A DNA stretch of 64,000 nucleotides from Paracoccus sp. TOH (GCF_030388245.1 NZ_CP098360.1:416001-480000), one strand, 5' to 3'; numbered from the stretch's first letter, positions 17,784 to 28,101 are shown. A program made the numbers and translations. The notes: generated by a model not told the origin, from the sequence alone.

Positions 17784-17846
17784 CGCAGTGGTTGAATGTG
17801 TTTTGTCCCCTCATCTGCGGGGGTTTGTTAGCGATTAGGGTCTGCC

Positions 17847-18983
17847 ATGCCGACAACGACGTCGATCCGTGTCATCTATCTTGGAACGCATCGGGATCTG
17901 GATCCCGACGAATTCAGCGCCGGCGCCGAGAACGCCTCGGAGCTGGTGGGATCCACCTTCGGCAGCGCCGATCAGCCGCTGGCGCGCGAGATCAATACTA
18001 TCACACTGCATGACGGCAACGACGACAACGCCATTTCCTTCAACAATCCATGGGGCTCGCCCCCGAACGAATACGGCGTCCATAACGGCGTGAGCCATTA
18101 CGCCGATACCGGGATCATCTATCGCGGCACCGTGACCTATGCCGACGGCACCAGCGCCAGCGATGTGCAGCTGCGCGTCCTGCAGGACACCGGCGGCAGC
18201 CTGGTGCTGCTGCCGCCGCCCGCCTCGGCCACCCAGGCCGAGATCGACGGCGTCACCAGCAAGGCGATCCAGTCGATTACCCTGACCAGCTATGAGCGCA
18301 GCAATTTCAACAGCATAGACACCTCGCGCTACGGGCTTGAGGATGCTCCGGCTTTCGTCTGCTTCCGCCACGGCACGCTGATCCTGACCGAGCGCGGCGA
18401 GGTGCCGGTCGAGGATCTGCGGGTCGGCGACATGATCGTCACCCGCGACCACGGCACGCAGCCGCTGCGCTGGATCGGCTCGAAACAGATCGACGGCGCG
18501 TTGCTGCGGGCCTTCGAGAAGCTGCGCCCGGTGCGCATCCGCGCCGGCGCGCTCGGCCCGGACCTGCCCAGTCGCGACCTTTACGTCTCGCAGCAGCACC
18601 GCATCCTGGTCAGTTCGAAGATCGCCGAGCGGGTCTGCGGCACGGCCGAGGTTCTGGTCGCCGCCAAGCATCTGACCGACATCGACGGCATCGAACTGGT
18701 CGAGGATTGCGAGGCGCTGACCTATTATCACCTGCTGTTCGACCGGCACGAGATCCTGTGCTCGGAAGGGGCGCAGACCGAATCGCTGTTCACCGGCGCC
18801 GAAGCGCTGAAAGCGGTCTCGCCTGCCGCCCGCGCCGAAATCCTGGCGCTGTTCCCCGAACTGCTGTCGGAAACCTGCGCGCGGGAACCTGCGCGCAGGA
18901 TCGGCAACGGTCGCGAGGGACGGCAGCTCGCCAAGCGCCATGCTGCCAACCGCCGCGAGCTGCAACCGGCGCTTTCGCGCTGA
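17847..18983 (+). CDS. Hint (Hedgehog/intein) domain protein
   Basis: Protein of 378 residues with an N-terminal part of unknown fold (1-165, rich in Asp, Thr and Gly) and a Hint domain from about 171. The domain opens with FVCFRHGTLILTERGEVPVEDLRVGDMIVT (read in two parts: the nucleophile Cys172 and the EVPVEDLRVGD block) and includes QPLRWIGSK, LYVSQQHRILVSS and ELVEDCEALTYYHLLF. Such proteins are common in Rhodobacterales and are often exported by type I systems; self-cleavage has been proposed for the family. The C-terminal 45 residues are basic and Arg/Glu-rich. There is no signal peptide. The ATG is poorly supported by a ribosome site but gives the natural length. Confidence 0.85.
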   Translation: MPTTTSIRVIYLGTHRDLDPDEFSAGAENASELVGSTFGSADQPLAREINTITLHDGNDDNAISFNNPWGSPPNEYGVHNGVSHYADTGIIYRGTVTYADGTSASDVQLRVLQDTGGSLVLLPPPASATQAEIDGVTSKAIQSITLTSYERSNFNSIDTSRYGLEDAPAFVCFRHGTLILTERGEVPVEDLRVGDMIVTRDHGTQPLRWIGSKQIDGALLRAFEKLRPVRIRAGALGPDLPSRDLYVSQQHRILVSSKIAERVCGTAEVLVAAKHLTDIDGIELVEDCEALTYYHLLFDRHEILCSEGAQTESLFTGAEALKAVSPAARAEILALFPELLSETCAREPARRIGNGREGRQLAKRHAANRRELQPALSR

Positions 18984-19032
18984 CACCCAAGGCCCCGGAC
19001 CACCACATGCCGGGGCCTGCCCATTTCCCGGT

Positions 19033-20343
19033 CTAGACCACCACGTCCATGCGCTGCTGGCGGCCGACGCCGAAGATGCGCTTGTAACGCTCGATCTCGT
19101 CCTGCGGCCCAGTGGCCTTTTCGGGATTGTCGGACAGCTTGACGGTCGGCCGCCCCTCGGCCGCCACCGCCTTGCAGACCAGCGAGAACGGCGCCAGCCC
19201 GTCGCCCGGCACCAGCCCGCGGAAATCGTTGGTCAGCAGCGTGCCCCAGCCGAAACTGACCTTCACCCTGCCGTGGAAGCGCTGGAACAGCGCCTTGATC
19301 CGGTCCACGTCCAGCCCGTCCGAGAAGATGATCAGCTTGTTGCGCGGATCCTCGCCGCGGTCCTGCCACCAGCGGATCGCCGTCTCGGCCCCTTCGGCCG
19401 GGTCGCCGCTGTCGACGCGGATGCCGGTCCAGCCGGCCAGCCAGTCCGGCGCGTGCTCGAGGAAGCCCTTGGTGCCATAGGTGTCGGGCAGGATGATGCG
19501 CAGCATCCCGTCATGTTCTTCATGCCAGTCGGCCAGCACGCGATAGGGCGCCTGGCGCAATTCCTCGTCGCTGTCGGCCAGCGCGGCATAGACCATCGGC
19601 AGTTCGTGGGCATTGGTGCCGATGGCCTCGATGTCGCGGCGCATGGCGATCAGGCAGTTCGAGGTGCCGATGAAGCGCTGGTCGCCCAGCCCCTCGACCA
19701 TGGCCTGCACGCACCAGTCCTGCCACAGGAAGCTGTGCCGCCGTCGGGTGCCGAAATCGGCGATGCGCAGGTCGGGGCCGAGCTTGCGCAATTCCTCGAT
19801 CTTTTCCCATAGCCGGGCCATGGCGCGGGCATAAAGCACCTGCAGCTCGAACCGACCCATGTCCTTGAGCACGGAGCGCGAGCGCAGCTCCATGATGATG
19901 GCCAGCGCCGGGATCTCCCACAGCATGACCTCGGGCCAGCGGCCCTCGAAGGTCAACTCGTACTGGCCGTCGCGCTTTTCCAGATGATAGGCCGGCAGGC
20001 GCAGGTTTTCCAGGAACTCCATGAAATCCGGGCGGAACATCTGCCGCTTGCCATAGAAGGTATTGCCGCGCAGCCAGGTGCTTTCGCCCCGCGTCAGCGA
20101 CAGGCCGCGCACATGGTCCAACTGCTCGCGCAGCTCGCCCTCGTCGATCAGCTCGGCCAGGCGGATGCGGCTGGTGCGGTTGATCAGGCTGAAAGTGACT
20201 TGCGTGTCGGGCCGGTTGCGAAACACCGACTGGCACATCAGCAGCTTGTAGAAATCGTCGTCGATCAACGAGCGGACGATCGGGTCGATCTTCCATTTAT
20301 GGTTATAGACGCGGGTGGCGATATCGACCGTCGGGATCATCAT
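19033..20343 (-). CDS. pncB: Nicotinate phosphoribosyltransferase
   Basis: Converts nicotinate and PRPP to NaMN in NAD salvage, with ATP hydrolysis. The 436-residue protein shows [27 protein letters not shown], the [16 protein letters not shown] segment holding the His that is phosphorylated in the family, [20 protein letters not shown] and [11 protein letters not shown]. The start ATG overlaps the pncA stop in ATGATGA, so a second ATG three bases in is equally possible. The gene forms a coupled pair with pncA. Confidence 0.96.
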   Translation of the reverse strand: MMIPTVDIATRVYNHKWKIDPIVRSLIDDDFYKLLMCQSVFRNRPDTQVTFSLINRTSRIRLAELIDEGELREQLDHVRGLSLTRGESTWLRGNTFYGKRQMFRPDFMEFLENLRLPAYHLEKRDGQYELTFEGRWPEVMLWEIPALAIIMELRSRSVLKDMGRFELQVLYARAMARLWEKIEELRKLGPDLRIADFGTRRRHSFLWQDWCVQAMVEGLGDQRFIGTSNCLIAMRRDIEAIGTNAHELPMVYAALADSDEELRQAPYRVLADWHEEHDGMLRIILPDTYGTKGFLEHAPDWLAGWTGIRVDSGDPAEGAETAIRWWQDRGEDPRNKLIIFSDGLDVDRIKALFQRFHGRVKVSFGWGTLLTNDFRGLVPGDGLAPFSLVCKAVAAEGRPTVKLSDNPEKATGPQDEIERYKRIFGVGRQQRMDVVV

Positions 20344-20936
20344 GCCAATGTCACCCCCGCGTTGCGCATGCCGTCGCGGGCCGCCTCGCGCGAGCCGTGC
20401 AGGTCGATGGCGCGGGTGGCCCCCTCGATCACCGTGGCGGAAAAGCCCAGCTTCGCCGCGTCGATGGCCGACCAGGCGACGCAGAAATCATGCGCAAGGC
20501 CGACGAAGGTCAGATCGTCCAGCCCACGTTCGCGCAGGTAGCCGGCAAGGCCGGTGGGCGTGCGGCGGTCGTTCTCGAAAAACGCCGAATAGCTGTCGAT
20601 CAGCGGGCGGAAACCCTTGCGGATGACCAGATCGGCGCAATCCACGGCCAGCGTCGGATGGAACCCCGCCCCCACCGATCCGATCACGCAATGCGCCGGC
20701 CACAGCACCTGCGGGCCATAGGGCATCTCGACCTGCGAAAATGCGGCGATGCCGGGGTGGTTGTCGGCAAAGCTGGCATGGTCGTGCGGATGCCAGTCTT
20801 GGGTCAGCACCACGGCATCGTAATCCGCCATCAGGTCGTTGATCGGCGCCACGATCTCGTCTCCGCCGGCCACGGCAAGCCGCCCCCCCGGACAGAAATC
20901 CAGCTGCATGTCGATGACGATCAGGGCTTTTGCCAC
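20340..20936 (-). CDS. pncA: Nicotinamidase
   Basis: Hydrolyses nicotinamide to nicotinate, the first salvage step, feeding PncB encoded directly downstream. The 198-residue cysteine hydrolase has all expected residues: catalytic Asp in [13 protein letters not shown], the metal-binding Asp and His residues in [12 protein letters not shown], Lys in VIRKGF and the nucleophile Cys in [15 protein letters not shown]. The start is a GTG at 20936, chosen because AGGAGAGG precedes it by a few bases and because the upstream in-frame ATG would add 25 residues not seen in the family. Confidence 0.95.
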   Translation of the reverse strand: MAKALIVIDMQLDFCPGGRLAVAGGDEIVAPINDLMADYDAVVLTQDWHPHDHASFADNHPGIAAFSQVEMPYGPQVLWPAHCVIGSVGAGFHPTLAVDCADLVIRKGFRPLIDSYSAFFENDRRTPTGLAGYLRERGLDDLTFVGLAHDFCVAWSAIDAAKLGFSATVIEGATRAIDLHGSREAARDGMRNAGVTLA

Positions 20937-21036
20937 GGCGCCTCTCCTGTTTTCCCAGGGAAATTGGTAGGCGCAGGCGGCCGAGGCGTCAATGCGGCAA
21001 CTTGATTGCACCTCTGCGCGGCGCTATGGCCAGCCC

Positions 21037-21933
21037 ATGCTGATCGTCGCCGCGCTTTACCATTTCACCCGCTTTCCCGACCCCGAGACGCTGAAGGCGC
21101 CGCTGGCGAAATGCGCCTGCGCGCAGGGGGTCAAGGGCACGCTGCTGCTGGCGCCCGAGGGCATCAACGGCACCATCGCCGGCACGCGCCAGGGTGTCGA
21201 CGCGGTGCTGGCGCATATCCGCGCCCTGCCCGGCTGCGCGGCGCTGGAGTGGAAGGAAAGCCCCGCCGAGACTATGCCCTTCGGCCGCATGAAGGTGCGG
21301 CTGAAGCGCGAGATCGTCACCATGGGCCAGCCCGAGGTCGATCCGCTGGCCGCGGTGGGCCGGTATGTCGCGCCGCAGGACTGGAACGCGCTGATCAGCG
21401 CCCCCGACGTGGCGGTGATCGACACCCGCAACGATTACGAGGTCGAGATCGGCAGCTTCGCCGGCGCCGTCGATCCCGGCACAAGCAGCTTTCGCGACTT
21501 CCCGGCCTGGTGGCGCGCGAACCGCGACCGTTTCGCGGGCAAGCGCATCGCCATGTTCTGCACCGGCGGCATCCGCTGCGAGAAATCCACGAATTTTCTG
21601 CTGGGCGAGGGCGTGCCCGAGGTATTTCACCTGAAAGGCGGCATCCTGAAATACCTTGAGGAGATGCCCGAAGAGAGCAGTCTCTGGCGCGGCGAATGCT
21701 TCGTCTTCGACAAGCGGGTCAGCCTGGGCCACGGGCTGCGCCAGGGCCGCCACGCGCTTTGCCATGCCTGCCGCCGCCCCCTGGCGCCCGAGGATCGCGA
21801 CCGCCCGGAATACGAGGAAGGCGTCAGCTGCCACCGCTGCGCCGGCGAATATGCCGAGGCCGACCGGGCCCGATTCCGCGAACGCCAGCGACAGGCCGCG
21901 CGGGGGGAGTGTTTCGGCGACGTTCGGGACTGA
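21037..21933 (+). CDS. trhO: tRNA uridine(34) hydroxylase, rhodanese-type (TrhO/YceA family)
   Basis: Members of this family hydroxylate U34 in tRNA to give 5-hydroxyuridine, using an active-site Cys rather than acting as sulfurtransferases. The 298-residue protein has the N-terminal acylphosphatase-like part ([45 protein letters not shown]), the rhodanese domain with loop [13 protein letters not shown] and a C-terminal zinc-finger-like tail with four Cys ([20 protein letters not shown]). The ATG at 21037 is chosen over one 45 bases upstream because it gives the family N-terminus. The ribosome site is weak. Confidence 0.9.
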   Translation: MLIVAALYHFTRFPDPETLKAPLAKCACAQGVKGTLLLAPEGINGTIAGTRQGVDAVLAHIRALPGCAALEWKESPAETMPFGRMKVRLKREIVTMGQPEVDPLAAVGRYVAPQDWNALISAPDVAVIDTRNDYEVEIGSFAGAVDPGTSSFRDFPAWWRANRDRFAGKRIAMFCTGGIRCEKSTNFLLGEGVPEVFHLKGGILKYLEEMPEESSLWRGECFVFDKRVSLGHGLRQGRHALCHACRRPLAPEDRDRPEYEEGVSCHRCAGEYAEADRARFRERQRQAARGECFGDVRD

Positions 21934-22191
21934 CGGCGCGGCAGCATTCGTTGATCGTAGCAACGATCTGAAAAACAACAGGTTTGCCCGATCACGCCTG
22001 TTCAAGACCGCTTGAGCGGTTAAGCCGTTCATCCCTTTGCATTTCCCCTGTCCCGGCAGAGGGCGCCGGTCACCGGCTGACACTTGTCCGTGCTGCGGTG
22101 CCGCAAAAGCTTCCATCCGGCGGTTGGGATGTTAGGCATTGGGCCCGAGTGATCTGGGCCGCACCGGCCCGCAAGAAATGGAGAACTCAAA
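21934..22191. promoter_or_regulatory. Leader region of the outer-membrane protein gene
   Basis: The 258 bases hold two small hairpins: GATCGT-AGCA-ACGATC (21953-21968), which may end the trhO transcript, and ACCGCT-TG-AGCGGT (22007-22020). The gene starts after GGAGAACTCAAA. The leader is long for this dense region, which would fit post-transcriptional control of a porin-like mRNA, but that is inference. Confidence 0.35.
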
Positions 22192-22794
22192 ATGAAAGCA
22201 ATTGGTTACGCAACCCTCGTCTCGCTGATCGCGGGCGGTGCCTATGCCGGCGGCTATGTCGCCCCGGTGGTCGAGCAGCCGGTCGTCGCCCCGATCGAGC
22301 CGATGACGATCGAGCCGAGCAACTGGAACGGCTTCTATGCCGGTCTGCAATACGGCAAGGGCAGCGGCGATCTGGGCAACCGCGGCACGCAGCCGGATTT
22401 CGGCGATTTCGACGCCTATGGCGTGCATGCCGGCTATCAGCGCGGCTTCGGCAAGTTCGTGCTGGGCGGCGAGCTGGACTACAACAAGCTCTCGCCGGAC
22501 GAAGAAGCCTATAGCGACGGCGACATGACCCGGCTGCGGCTGCGGGCGGGCTATGACATGGGCAAGTTCCTGCCCTATGCCACGCTGGGCGCGGCCAAGC
22601 TGGACACCGACGAATTCTCGGATACCGGCCTGAGCTATGGCCTGGGCGTCGACTACAAGGTCGCCGAGCACTTCACCGTCGGCGCGGAATATACCCGCAA
22701 CGATTTCAAGGATGTGCTGCAGGACAGCGCCGGCGTGGACGGCAACGACCTGGATATGGACATGGTGCAGATCCGCGCGTCCTACAAGTTCTGA
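22192..22794 (+). CDS. Small outer-membrane beta-barrel protein
   Basis: The 200-residue protein has a signal peptide (MKAIGYATLVSLIAGGAYAG), a short Pro/Val linker and then an eight-stranded-barrel pattern of alternating aromatic/Gly strands: NWNGFYAGLQYGKG, YGVHAGYQRGFGKFVLGGELDYN, RLRLRAGYDMGKFLPYATLGAAK, LSYGLGVDYKVAEHFTVGAEYTRN. It ends VQIRASYKF, with a terminal Phe typical of barrels inserted by BamA. It is of the OmpW/Omp25-like porin-fold class found across alphaproteobacteria. No ligand can be inferred. Confidence 0.88.
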   Translation: MKAIGYATLVSLIAGGAYAGGYVAPVVEQPVVAPIEPMTIEPSNWNGFYAGLQYGKGSGDLGNRGTQPDFGDFDAYGVHAGYQRGFGKFVLGGELDYNKLSPDEEAYSDGDMTRLRLRAGYDMGKFLPYATLGAAKLDTDEFSDTGLSYGLGVDYKVAEHFTVGAEYTRNDFKDVLQDSAGVDGNDLDMDMVQIRASYKF

Positions 22795-22832
22795 CTTATG
22801 ACGGGCGCCCCGTGGCCGGGGCGCCCGCCTGC

Positions 22833-25115
22833 CTATTTCACCTGCCCCAACCGGCCTGCCGCGATGGCGGCCATGTTCAGGATGTCGTTCACCGTCGAGC
22901 CGGTCGAGCAGATCTGGATCGGCTGCGGCACCCCGGTCAGGATCGGGCCGATCACCGTCGCCCCCGCCATCTCCTGCAAGAGCTTCACCGAGATCGAGGC
23001 CGAGTGCCGCGCCGGCACCACCAGCACATTGGCCGGCCCCTTCAGCCGCGAGAACGGGTATTTCGCCGCCTGCGACGGGTTCAGCGCCACGTCGACGGTC
23101 ATCTCGCCCTCGTATTCGAAATCGACGCGGCGGGCGTCCAGCACCTCGGTGGCATGGGCCATCTTCACCGCCCGCTCGCTGACCGGATAGCCGAAGTTCG
23201 AGAAGGACAGGAAGGCGACCTTCGGTTCCAGCCCCAGCCCGCGTGCGACATGGGCGCCGCGGGTGGCGATGTCGGCCAGGTCCTCGGCCTCGGGCCATTC
23301 ATGCACCAGCGTATCGCCCATCAGGATGATGCGGCCGTTATGCAGCACCGCGGTGATGCCCACGGCGCCGTCGGCGGGGGTCACGTCGAAGACCATGCCG
23401 ATCTGCGACAGCACATGCGCGTTCTTGCGCGTCGCCCCGGTCACCAGCCCGTCGCCATGGCCATGCGCCAGCATCAGCGAGGCAAAGACATGCCGGTCGC
23501 GATTGGCCAGCTTGACCGCATCCTCGCGGTCATAGCCCTTGCGCTGCAACCGGGCGTAAAGCGTCTCGTGATATTGCTCCAGATGCCGGGAATTGCCGGC
23601 ATTGACCACCGAAATCTCGCGCGCCGCATCGCCCAGGCCGGCCGCCTCGAGCTTGTCCTTCACGTCGTTTTCGCGGCCGACGACGATGGACTGGCCCATG
23701 CCGCCGCGCTGCCAGGCCACGGCGGCGCGCAGCACCCGCGGGTCGTCGCCCTCGGCAAAGATCATCCGGGCCTGGGCCTGCCGGGCGCGGGCATGGATGC
23801 CCTGCAGGATGGCGGCGGTCGGGTCCATGCGCGCCTTGAGCGACTGGACATAGCCTTCCATGTCGATGATCGGCCGGCGGGCGACGCCGGTATCCATGCC
23901 CGCCTTGGCGACCGCCGGCGGCACGACATGGATCAGCCGCGGGTCGAAGGGCGTCGGGATGATGTAATCGCGGCCGAATTGCAGCTTGCGGCCATAGGCG
24001 ACGGCAACCTCGTCCGGCACATCCTCGCGCGCCAGTTCGGCCAGCGCCCGGGCGCAGGCGATCTTCATCTCGTCATTGATGGCACGGGCATGGATGTCCA
24101 GCGCGCCGCGGAACAGATAGGGAAAGCCCAGGACGTTATTGACCTGGTTCGGGTAGTCCGAGCGGCCGGTGGCGACGATGGCGTCGGGGCGCACCGCATG
24201 GGCCTCCTCGGGGGTGATCTCGGGATCGGGGTTGGCCATGGCGAAAATGACCGGATTTTCGGCCATGCTCTGCACCATGTCCTGCGTCACCGCGCCCTTG
24301 GCCGACACGCCCAGGAACACGTCGGCGCCCTTCATCGCCTCCTCCAGAGTCCGCGCCTCGGTCACGACGGCATGGGCGGATTTCCACTGGTTCATGCCCT
24401 CGCTGCGGCCCTGGTAGATCACGCCCTTGGTGTCGCACATGATGCAGTTCGCATGCCGCGCGCCCATGGATTTCAGCAGCTCCAGGCAGGCGATGCCGGC
24501 GGCGCCGGCGCCGTTCAGCACGATCTTCACGTCCTCGATCTTCTTGCCCGACAGCTCCAGTGCGTTGATCAGCCCGGCGGCGCAGATCACCGCCGTGCCG
24601 TGCTGGTCATCATGGAAGACCGGAATGTCCATGAGCTCCTTGAGCCGCTGCTCGATGATGAAGCATTCCGGCGCCTTGATGTCCTCAAGATTGATGCCGC
24701 CGAAGGTCGGGCCCATCAGCCGCACGGCGTTGATGATCTCGTCCGGGTCCTCGGTGTCCAGCTCGATGTCGATGGCGTTCACGTCGGCGAAGCGCTTGAA
24801 CAGCACCGCCTTGCCCTCCATCACCGGCTTCGAGGCCAGCGCGCCCAGATTGCCAAGGCCGAGGATCGCGGTGCCGTTCGAGATCACCGCGACCATGTTG
24901 CCCTTGACGGTATAGTCATAGGCGGTCTCGGGCCGTTCGGCGATGGCCTCGACCGGAACGGCGACGCCGGGGGAATAGGCCAGCGACAGGTCGCGCTGCG
25001 TCGCCATCGGAGTCGAGGCGACGATGTCGTATTTGCCCGGACGGGGCTCCAGGTGATAGGCCAGAGCCTCTTCCCGCGTGATGCGGGACTTGCGCGGGGT
25101 ATTGTCGTCGCTCAT
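22833..25115 (-). CDS. maeB: NADP-dependent malic enzyme fused to a phosphotransacetylase-like domain
   Basis: Decarboxylates malate to pyruvate with NADP reduction. The 760-residue protein has a complete malic enzyme domain (about 1-430): SLAYSPGVAVP, VKGNMVAVISNGTAILGLGNLGALASKPVMEGKA split over two motifs, FHDDQHGTAVI and the dinucleotide loop LNGAGAAGIACLEL. A phosphate acetyltransferase-like domain (about 440-760) includes IFAEGDDPRVLRAAV, LMLAHGHGDGLVTGATR and NVLVVPARHSASI. In known members this second domain is catalytically silent and regulates the enzyme through acetyl-CoA. The gene is monocistronic and convergent to the outer-membrane protein gene. Confidence 0.95.
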   Translation of the reverse strand: MSDDNTPRKSRITREEALAYHLEPRPGKYDIVASTPMATQRDLSLAYSPGVAVPVEAIAERPETAYDYTVKGNMVAVISNGTAILGLGNLGALASKPVMEGKAVLFKRFADVNAIDIELDTEDPDEIINAVRLMGPTFGGINLEDIKAPECFIIEQRLKELMDIPVFHDDQHGTAVICAAGLINALELSGKKIEDVKIVLNGAGAAGIACLELLKSMGARHANCIMCDTKGVIYQGRSEGMNQWKSAHAVVTEARTLEEAMKGADVFLGVSAKGAVTQDMVQSMAENPVIFAMANPDPEITPEEAHAVRPDAIVATGRSDYPNQVNNVLGFPYLFRGALDIHARAINDEMKIACARALAELAREDVPDEVAVAYGRKLQFGRDYIIPTPFDPRLIHVVPPAVAKAGMDTGVARRPIIDMEGYVQSLKARMDPTAAILQGIHARARQAQARMIFAEGDDPRVLRAAVAWQRGGMGQSIVVGRENDVKDKLEAAGLGDAAREISVVNAGNSRHLEQYHETLYARLQRKGYDREDAVKLANRDRHVFASLMLAHGHGDGLVTGATRKNAHVLSQIGMVFDVTPADGAVGITAVLHNGRIILMGDTLVHEWPEAEDLADIATRGAHVARGLGLEPKVAFLSFSNFGYPVSERAVKMAHATEVLDARRVDFEYEGEMTVDVALNPSQAAKYPFSRLKGPANVLVVPARHSASISVKLLQEMAGATVIGPILTGVPQPIQICSTGSTVNDILNMAAIAAGRLGQVK

Positions 25116-25196
25116 CCGGTTTCTCCTCGTGACGTGGCTTTATGCAATAGCCCCGGCACCAAAGAAACCGAAAGGGGAAAAATGTTTGAAGCTGAC

Positions 25197-26567
25197 CTAG
25201 GAAAACAGCGCCCCCACAACCGCTTGGCGATGCGCGAACAGCACCGAGCCGGCAGCGCCCAGGGCAACCAGCGCGGCGATCAGGTCGTGGCGCGGGTCCC
25301 AGCAGCCATGCCGGCGCGCCAGCCAGACCGTCACCGGATAGCAGAAGATCTGCGACAGCGCTTGGCCGACCAGCAGCCCCGGCAGGCCGTAAAGGAAGGC
25401 GCCGCCCGCGACCAGGGTGAAATAGATTCCCGCCCGCGAGGATTGCATGATGAAGAAGCCCCGCGAATCCCCCGCCGCCAGCGCCGAATATTCATAGCTG
25501 ATCGGGATGACCTGCAGCATCTGGATGCAGGCGATCGCCACCAGAATCCCGCCGGCGCTGGCATAGCGCGCATCATAAAGCAGGCCGACCAGCGGCGGCC
25601 CGGCCCAGGCCAGAACGATGGCGGCAAACAGCAGCAGCGCCGTCAGCCCGGCGCGGGTGCGCGCCAGCGTGCGGCGGTGATGCTCGCCCTCGGATGGCGG
25701 GTGTTCGCGATATAACGGGATGAACAGCCGTCCGCCGATCGAGGAGCCCAGCATCGCCGGCACCGTGGCCAGGAACAGGCCGATATTGTAGATGCCCAGT
25801 TGATGCAGGGTCAGCACCCGTCCCAGGATGATGCGGTCGCCCTGGAACAGCAGAAAGCCGCAGATGGTGCTGAAAAAGATCCATTTGCCGAACTTCATCA
25901 CCTCGGCCCGCGCCTCGGGTTCAAGCCGGAAGCGGTTGCGGTGGCCGGGCAGGAACAGGCGGAACATCAAAAGCTGCGCAAAGGCGCCCAGCACATTGCC
26001 CCAGACCAGCGCCCAGACCGATTGCAGGATCAGCGCGGCGGCGATGGTGATCAGGATGCCGATCAGCTGGTTGCCAAGCTCGATCACCGTCAGCCGGCCG
26101 ATCTGCAGATGGCGCGCCGCGGTGTCGATGCGGGTGGGCAGGAAGCCCCCGACGATCATCGAGGTGGCGGCCACCGGAAAGACCCAGCCGAACAGCGGCG
26201 CGTCGTAGAACACCGACAGCGGCCAGGCCATCGCCATGGCGGCCAGGAAGATCAGAAAGCCGCGGACGATCTTCAGCGTCCAGATCGTGTCGAGGAAATC
26301 CGGGTCGTCGCCGCGCTTGCTCTGCATGATCGACGGGCCGAAGCCCATGTCGCTGAACATGCTGAGCCCGATCAGGAAACTGGTCACCAGCGCCATCAGG
26401 CCGAAATCGTCGGGGCTGAGGATGCGGGTCAGGATCAGGTTCGAGCCCAGCCGCATGATCTGGCCCAAGCCGAAATTGGCCATGGACCAGGCACCGCTGC
26501 CCAGGGCACGCGATGCAAGGCCCTTGCGCGGCGCCGCGGCGGGGGCTTCCAGGGCCGGTTCCTCCAT
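25197..26567 (-). CDS. Wzx-type oligosaccharide flippase
   Basis: Multi-pass inner-membrane protein of 456 residues that should flip lipid-linked repeat units to the periplasm. The family pattern is seen early (ALGSGAWSMANFGLGQIMRLGSNLILTRILSPDDFGLMALV, read as consecutive blocks) with about 12 hydrophobic segments; GWVFPVAATSMIVGGF and LGIYNIGLFLATVPAMLGSSIG are typical of the MATE-like polysaccharide exporters. The ATG at 26567 shares one base with the stop of the preceding chain-length gene (TGATG), so it is translationally coupled; a longer frame is antisense noise. With the two genes upstream it forms a CpsD-Wzz-Wzx operon. Confidence 0.9.
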   Translation of the reverse strand: MEEPALEAPAAAPRKGLASRALGSGAWSMANFGLGQIMRLGSNLILTRILSPDDFGLMALVTSFLIGLSMFSDMGFGPSIMQSKRGDDPDFLDTIWTLKIVRGFLIFLAAMAMAWPLSVFYDAPLFGWVFPVAATSMIVGGFLPTRIDTAARHLQIGRLTVIELGNQLIGILITIAAALILQSVWALVWGNVLGAFAQLLMFRLFLPGHRNRFRLEPEARAEVMKFGKWIFFSTICGFLLFQGDRIILGRVLTLHQLGIYNIGLFLATVPAMLGSSIGGRLFIPLYREHPPSEGEHHRRTLARTRAGLTALLLFAAIVLAWAGPPLVGLLYDARYASAGGILVAIACIQMLQVIPISYEYSALAAGDSRGFFIMQSSRAGIYFTLVAGGAFLYGLPGLLVGQALSQIFCYPVTVWLARRHGCWDPRHDLIAALVALGAAGSVLFAHRQAVVGALFS

Positions 26568-28069
26568 CACCCCATCCCGTCGGTCGGGGTGGGGACGACG
26601 CCCGGCGAGGGCAGGCCGGGGATGCGGCCCAGCAGCCACAGCGCCACCACCGCACCGACCACCAGCAGGACAACCAGATAGATGTTGCGGCGGCGGCGGG
26701 CGCGCAGCTCGGCCTCGGACAGCCGATAGGGCAGCGAGATCACCGGCCGGGTTCCCGTCGCCCGCGCGAATTGGGTGCTGCGGCGCAGGACCGGGTTCAT
26801 CAGCTCCAGCGCGAAGGCGACGATCAGCGCCAGGGTCATGCTGCCGGCGGCGCCCATCACCGCGCTTTTCTTGCGGTTGGAAAGCGCCGGATATTCCGGC
26901 GGCAGGGCGCGTTCCAGCAGCACGAAGCGCTCGGTCTGGTCGTTCTCCATCAGCATCTGCTGGGTTTCGACCTGGGCGAGCTGGCGCGAGATCTCGTTGT
27001 AGCGGTCCTGCAGGCGGCGCTGCTCGCGCTGCATCGCCTCAAGCTCGCGCGTGACTTCCGGGGCGCGGGCGCGGGCCTGGTCGATTTCGGTGCGGCGCGT
27101 GCCGATGCCGGCCTTCTGCTCGTTCAGCTTGACCAGCTGGGCGTCGATCAGCTCGGCCTGGCGGCGAAGCACGTCCGATCCGCCGATGCCCGCGCCGCTG
27201 TTCAGCCGCGCCAGGCTTTCCTCGAGCCGCTTGATCTCGGGGTGGTCGGGGTCCAGCGTGCGGCGGGCCTGCGCCAGCTCGATCTCGGCGCCGCGGATCT
27301 GCTGCACCAGCGAGGCCGAGGGCCGCGCATCCGCCGCGGTGCCGCCCGCCTCCAGCGACAGCCGTTCGCGCTGCAGGGTCATGATGTCGCGGTCCAGCGC
27401 GGTTTCGATCTCGGTCAGCTGGGCCAGCTCGGTCTGCAGGAATTCTTGCGAGGTCGGCAGCGAATCCTCGTTGCGGGCGCTGTATTCGACGACTTTGCGC
27501 TCCTGCACCGAAAGCTGCTCGTTCAGGCGCATCTCCTCGCTGCGCAGATATTCCTGCGATTCCAGGATGCGCGCCTTGCGGTTCTCGCGGTCGCGGTTCA
27601 CGACGCTGTCGGCGAAATCATTGGCGATCGCCGCGGCCATGGCCGGCGTCTCGGCCTGCGAGGTGATGACGATGGCGGCCAGGGCCAGCCGCGAATCCAC
27701 CGACACGCCGGGCGCGGTGATGCTTTCGATGCGGGTCGAGCTGCGCAGCGCCCCGATCTTCTCGGTCTCGCTGAGGCCGGTGGTGTCTGCGAACAGCCCC
27801 AACCGCTCGATCACGTCGCGCAGGTTCGCCCGCGCCATCAGCCGCTGCTCGATCAGCTGCACGCGGCGCGAGGCGGGCAGCGAGCTGTCGACGCCCTGGT
27901 CCACCGCCGGCATGTCCAGCTGGATCACCGCCGAAGCCTGGTAGACCCGGGGCGAGGACACGATCAGGTAGAATGAAATCAGCACGCCCAGGACCACGAT
28001 CGTCATCACCAGCGGCAGCCGCCGCCAGATCATCGAGATCAGATCCTGCAAGGATTGAATCGGTCCCAA
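26567..28069 (-). CDS. Wzz/GumC-like polysaccharide chain-length and export protein
   Basis: The 500-residue inner-membrane protein sets chain length or guides export of a surface polysaccharide. TM1 is at about residues 18-38, then the Wzz domain (VYQASAVIQLDMPAV, SIT-APGVSV), a long periplasmic coiled coil (about 165-385, with many Glu/Arg/Leu heptads), TM2 at about 408-425 and a third membrane segment near 468-486 followed by a Pro-rich tail. The third membrane segment and lack of a fused kinase domain place it near the GumC/ExoP N-terminal group. The only upstream start is TTG at 28069; an ATG at residue 13 (28033) is possible. CpsD-like ends 32 bases before it, with a T7 run between. Confidence 0.87.
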   Translation of the reverse strand: MGPIQSLQDLISMIWRRLPLVMTIVVLGVLISFYLIVSSPRVYQASAVIQLDMPAVDQGVDSSLPASRRVQLIEQRLMARANLRDVIERLGLFADTTGLSETEKIGALRSSTRIESITAPGVSVDSRLALAAIVITSQAETPAMAAAIANDFADSVVNRDRENRKARILESQEYLRSEEMRLNEQLSVQERKVVEYSARNEDSLPTSQEFLQTELAQLTEIETALDRDIMTLQRERLSLEAGGTAADARPSASLVQQIRGAEIELAQARRTLDPDHPEIKRLEESLARLNSGAGIGGSDVLRRQAELIDAQLVKLNEQKAGIGTRRTEIDQARARAPEVTRELEAMQREQRRLQDRYNEISRQLAQVETQQMLMENDQTERFVLLERALPPEYPALSNRKKSAVMGAAGSMTLALIVAFALELMNPVLRRSTQFARATGTRPVISLPYRLSEAELRARRRRNIYLVVLLVVGAVVALWLLGRIPGLPSPGVVPTPTDGMG

Positions 28070-28101
28070 AATTCCGAACCCTGTCTCTTAAAAAAACAAT
28101 G

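Larger units (their letters stand above)
17545..17846. other. 302-base non-coding region with several inverted repeats
   Basis: After the nadE hairpin the sequence becomes AT-richer than its surroundings (around 17610-17740). It holds overlapping dyads AACCTG/CAGGTT (17659-17680) and TTCGAC/GTCGAA (17670-17693) and a long interrupted palindrome (17750-17783) just before the Hint gene. No protein-coding ORF of good character is present. Most likely it is the regulatory region of the Hint gene. Confidence 0.5.

Noticed and set aside
17545..17846. A tRNA or structured RNA gene suggested by the many inverted repeats
   Set aside because: No cloverleaf, no TTC-loop consensus and no CCA-compatible acceptor stem could be found; the dyads are separate.
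22812..25715. 967-codon plus-strand frame across the malic enzyme gene
   Set aside because: Antisense composition effect (His/Gln/Arg/Asp-rich), with the malic enzyme motifs perfect on the other strand.
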